A stretch of DNA of 7,683 bases from Gammaproteobacteria bacterium (GTDB taxonomy: Bacteria; Pseudomonadota; Gammaproteobacteria; JAJDOJ01). Shown here piece after piece: positions 6,570 through 7,683 of this stretch (the first letter of the stretch is position 1; every line of letters begins with the position of its first letter). The notes beneath the pieces were generated by a model. The model was not told where the DNA came from. It saw nothing but the letters and a program-made list of their open reading frames with translations, and searched no databases. A program made the translations under genes and the position numbers. The DNA lies in contig JALVEU010000324.1 of NCBI GenBank assembly GCA_027030565.1, forward strand, positions 1-7,683. Reading direction: 5' to 3'.

Positions 6570-7683
6570 TCACCAGCGCTGCTCGAAGCGCCGGCGCAGG
6601 AGGATCGCGGTCAGATTCATGAGCAGGAGGAAGACGAGCAGCACCATGATCGCCGCCGAGGACTTCTCCACGTAGGCGCGCTCGGCCGCGTCGGCCCACA
6701 GATAGATCTGCACGGGCAGTACGGTGGCCGGGTCCAACGGGCCCTTGGGGATGTCGACGATGAACGCGACCATGCCGATCATCAACAGGGGCGCGGTCTC
6801 GCCCAGTGCGCGGGCCATGCCGATGATGGTGCCCGTCAGAACCCCGGACATGGCCAGGGGCAGCACGTGGTGACCCACCGTCTGCATTCGCGATGCACCC
6901 AGGGCCAGCGCCGCGTCGCGGATCGAAGGGGGTACGGACTGCAGTGCCGCGCGGCTGGCCACGATGATGGTGGGCAGGGTCATGAGGGCGAGCACCAGGC
7001 CCCCCACCAAGGGCGTGGAGCGGGGCACCCCGAAGAACTGGATGAACACGGCCAGTCCCAGGAGGCCGAACACGATGGAGGGGACGGCGGCCAAGTTGTT
7101 GATGTTGACTTCGATGAGATCCGTGAGCCGGCTCTTGGGGGCGAATTCCTCCAGGTAGACGGCCGCGGCCACACCGATGGGGAAGGAGAGCAGGAGGGTC
7201 ACCAGGAGCGTGAAGAACGATCCCGAAACGGCGGCTGCGATTCCCGCCACCTCGGGCTGGCGTGAATCGCCCTGGGTGAGGAAGAACCCGTTCCAGCGTT
7301 TCCTCAGATCGCCGTGTTCATCCAGGAGCGCCAGCCAGGCACGCTGCTTGGCGCTGAGGCGTTCGCTCTCCGGACCCAGTTGCCCCTTCATCCACATGTC
7401 CACGTCGTCGCTGGCCGGCAGCCACACCGAGACGGTCTTGCCGATCCAGTCCGGGTGCTCCAGGAGCCGATCGCGCAGTACGTAGGGTGCGGCGGAGCTC
7501 ACCAGGCGGTAGAGTGCCCGTTTGTCCCGACGCTTGCGCACCTCGGGGAAGCGCGCGCGCAGGGCGGCCTTGATGATACGCGCGTAATCCCCCTGGGCGA
7601 GGCTTTCCGGGCTGCGGTCACCCTGTGGGTCCACCAGGTCCGGGGCGAGCTGCAGCTCCAGGCGCAAATGGGTGAGGAGGAAG
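6570..7683 (-). CDS. pstA: Phosphate ABC transporter permease PstA with DUF3333-type N-terminal region, N-terminus outside the window
   Basis: PstA is one of the two inner-membrane permease subunits of the PstSCAB phosphate importer. 370 residues are visible. The frame stays open to the window edge, where the residues just before LRLELQL read FLLTH, so the true start lies upstream. The TTG at 7667 should not be taken as the start. The first ~145 visible residues form a hydrophilic region (LAPDLVDPQG, RKDKRALY-like, VWLPASDDVDMWMKG) resembling the DUF3333 extension of long PstA proteins and probably periplasmic. A standard MetI-type permease core follows: transmembrane segments begin at SGSFFTLLVTLLLSFPIGVAAAVYLEEF, followed by DLIEVNINNLAAVPSIVFGLLGLA. 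The ATPase-docking EAA loop is at IRDAALALGASRMQTVGHHVLP, and GMARALGETAPLLMIG is a PstA hallmark. The protein ends RRRFEQRW. It sits directly upstream of pstB (37-base gap); pstC and pstS would be expected beyond the window edge. Confidence 0.96.
   Translation of the reverse strand, partial: FLLTHLRLELQLAPDLVDPQGDRSPESLAQGDYARIIKAALRARFPEVRKRRDKRALYRLVSSAAPYVLRDRLLEHPDWIGKTVSVWLPASDDVDMWMKGQLGPESERLSAKQRAWLALLDEHGDLRKRWNGFFLTQGDSRQPEVAGIAAAVSGSFFTLLVTLLLSFPIGVAAAVYLEEFAPKSRLTDLIEVNINNLAAVPSIVFGLLGLAVFIQFFGVPRSTPLVGGLVLALMTLPTIIVASRAALQSVPPSIRDAALALGASRMQTVGHHVLPLAMSGVLTGTIIGMARALGETAPLLMIGMVAFIVDIPKGPLDPATVLPVQIYLWADAAERAYVEKSSAAIMVLLVFLLLMNLTAILLRRRFEQRW

Noticed and set aside
5483..6622. 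A 379-residue plus-strand frame opposite pstB
   Set aside because: Antisense shadow of pstB, whose ATPase motifs are all intact; the product has no domain.
6420..7265. A 281-residue plus-strand frame opposite pstA
   Set aside because: His/Gln/Gly/Asp-rich antisense shadow of a clear permease core.
6570..7667. pstA as a complete 365-residue gene starting at TTG 7667
   Set aside because: The frame is open upstream to the window edge and the preceding residues fit the long-PstA family, so the gene is truncated by the window rather than starting there.
1..7683. CRISPR arrays, tRNA or rRNA genes, insertion sequences, phage or defence genes
   Set aside because: No regularly spaced repeats, terminal inverted repeats, transposase motifs, cloverleaf sequences or defence domains were seen. 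Base composition looks uniform across all genes.

Overview
The window is very GC-rich, bacterial and densely coded. It looks like a chromosomal segment of a gammaproteobacterium. The Fe(2+)-trafficking protein YggX is essentially a beta/gammaproteobacterial family. TamB implies a Gram-negative outer membrane. The long PstA with an N-terminal DUF3333-type region is a form I know from gammaproteobacteria such as the Chromatiales/Ectothiorhodospiraceae and the pseudomonads. The family-level placement is an inference from gene content and GC only.

Layout: five of the six genes are on the minus strand and one is on the plus strand. Read in the minus direction, the first block (7683 to 5657) is the end of a phosphate-specific transport operon: pstA, cut by the window edge, then pstB. 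No phoU follows pstB. Instead there is a 219-base non-coding stretch with two GC-rich hairpins, and then the 3' end of yggX, which runs on the plus strand from 5153 to 5437 and converges on pstB.

A short divergent promoter region (5072 to 5152) separates yggX from a second minus-strand block. That block holds a DJ-1/PfpI-family protein (5071 to 4559), a full-length TamB (4562 to 651), and the N-terminal 241 residues of a class V PLP-dependent aminotransferase (723 to beyond position 1). DJ-1/PfpI and tamB overlap by ATGA. tamB and the aminotransferase overlap by 73 bases. The three therefore look like one translationally coupled transcript.

Functionally, PstA and PstB are the second permease and the ATPase of the high-affinity phosphate importer. 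YggX is tied to iron handling and protection of Fe-S clusters. TamB is a periplasm-spanning envelope protein implicated in outer-membrane protein assembly and lipid transport. The DJ-1/PfpI protein and the aminotransferase have no obvious mechanistic link to TamB. I found no mobile element, CRISPR array, tRNA/rRNA gene or clearly novel system. The points most worth a second look are the unusual tamB setting (no tamA next to it, and a C-terminus running into the next gene), the absence of phoU, and the contents of the pstB/yggX gap.
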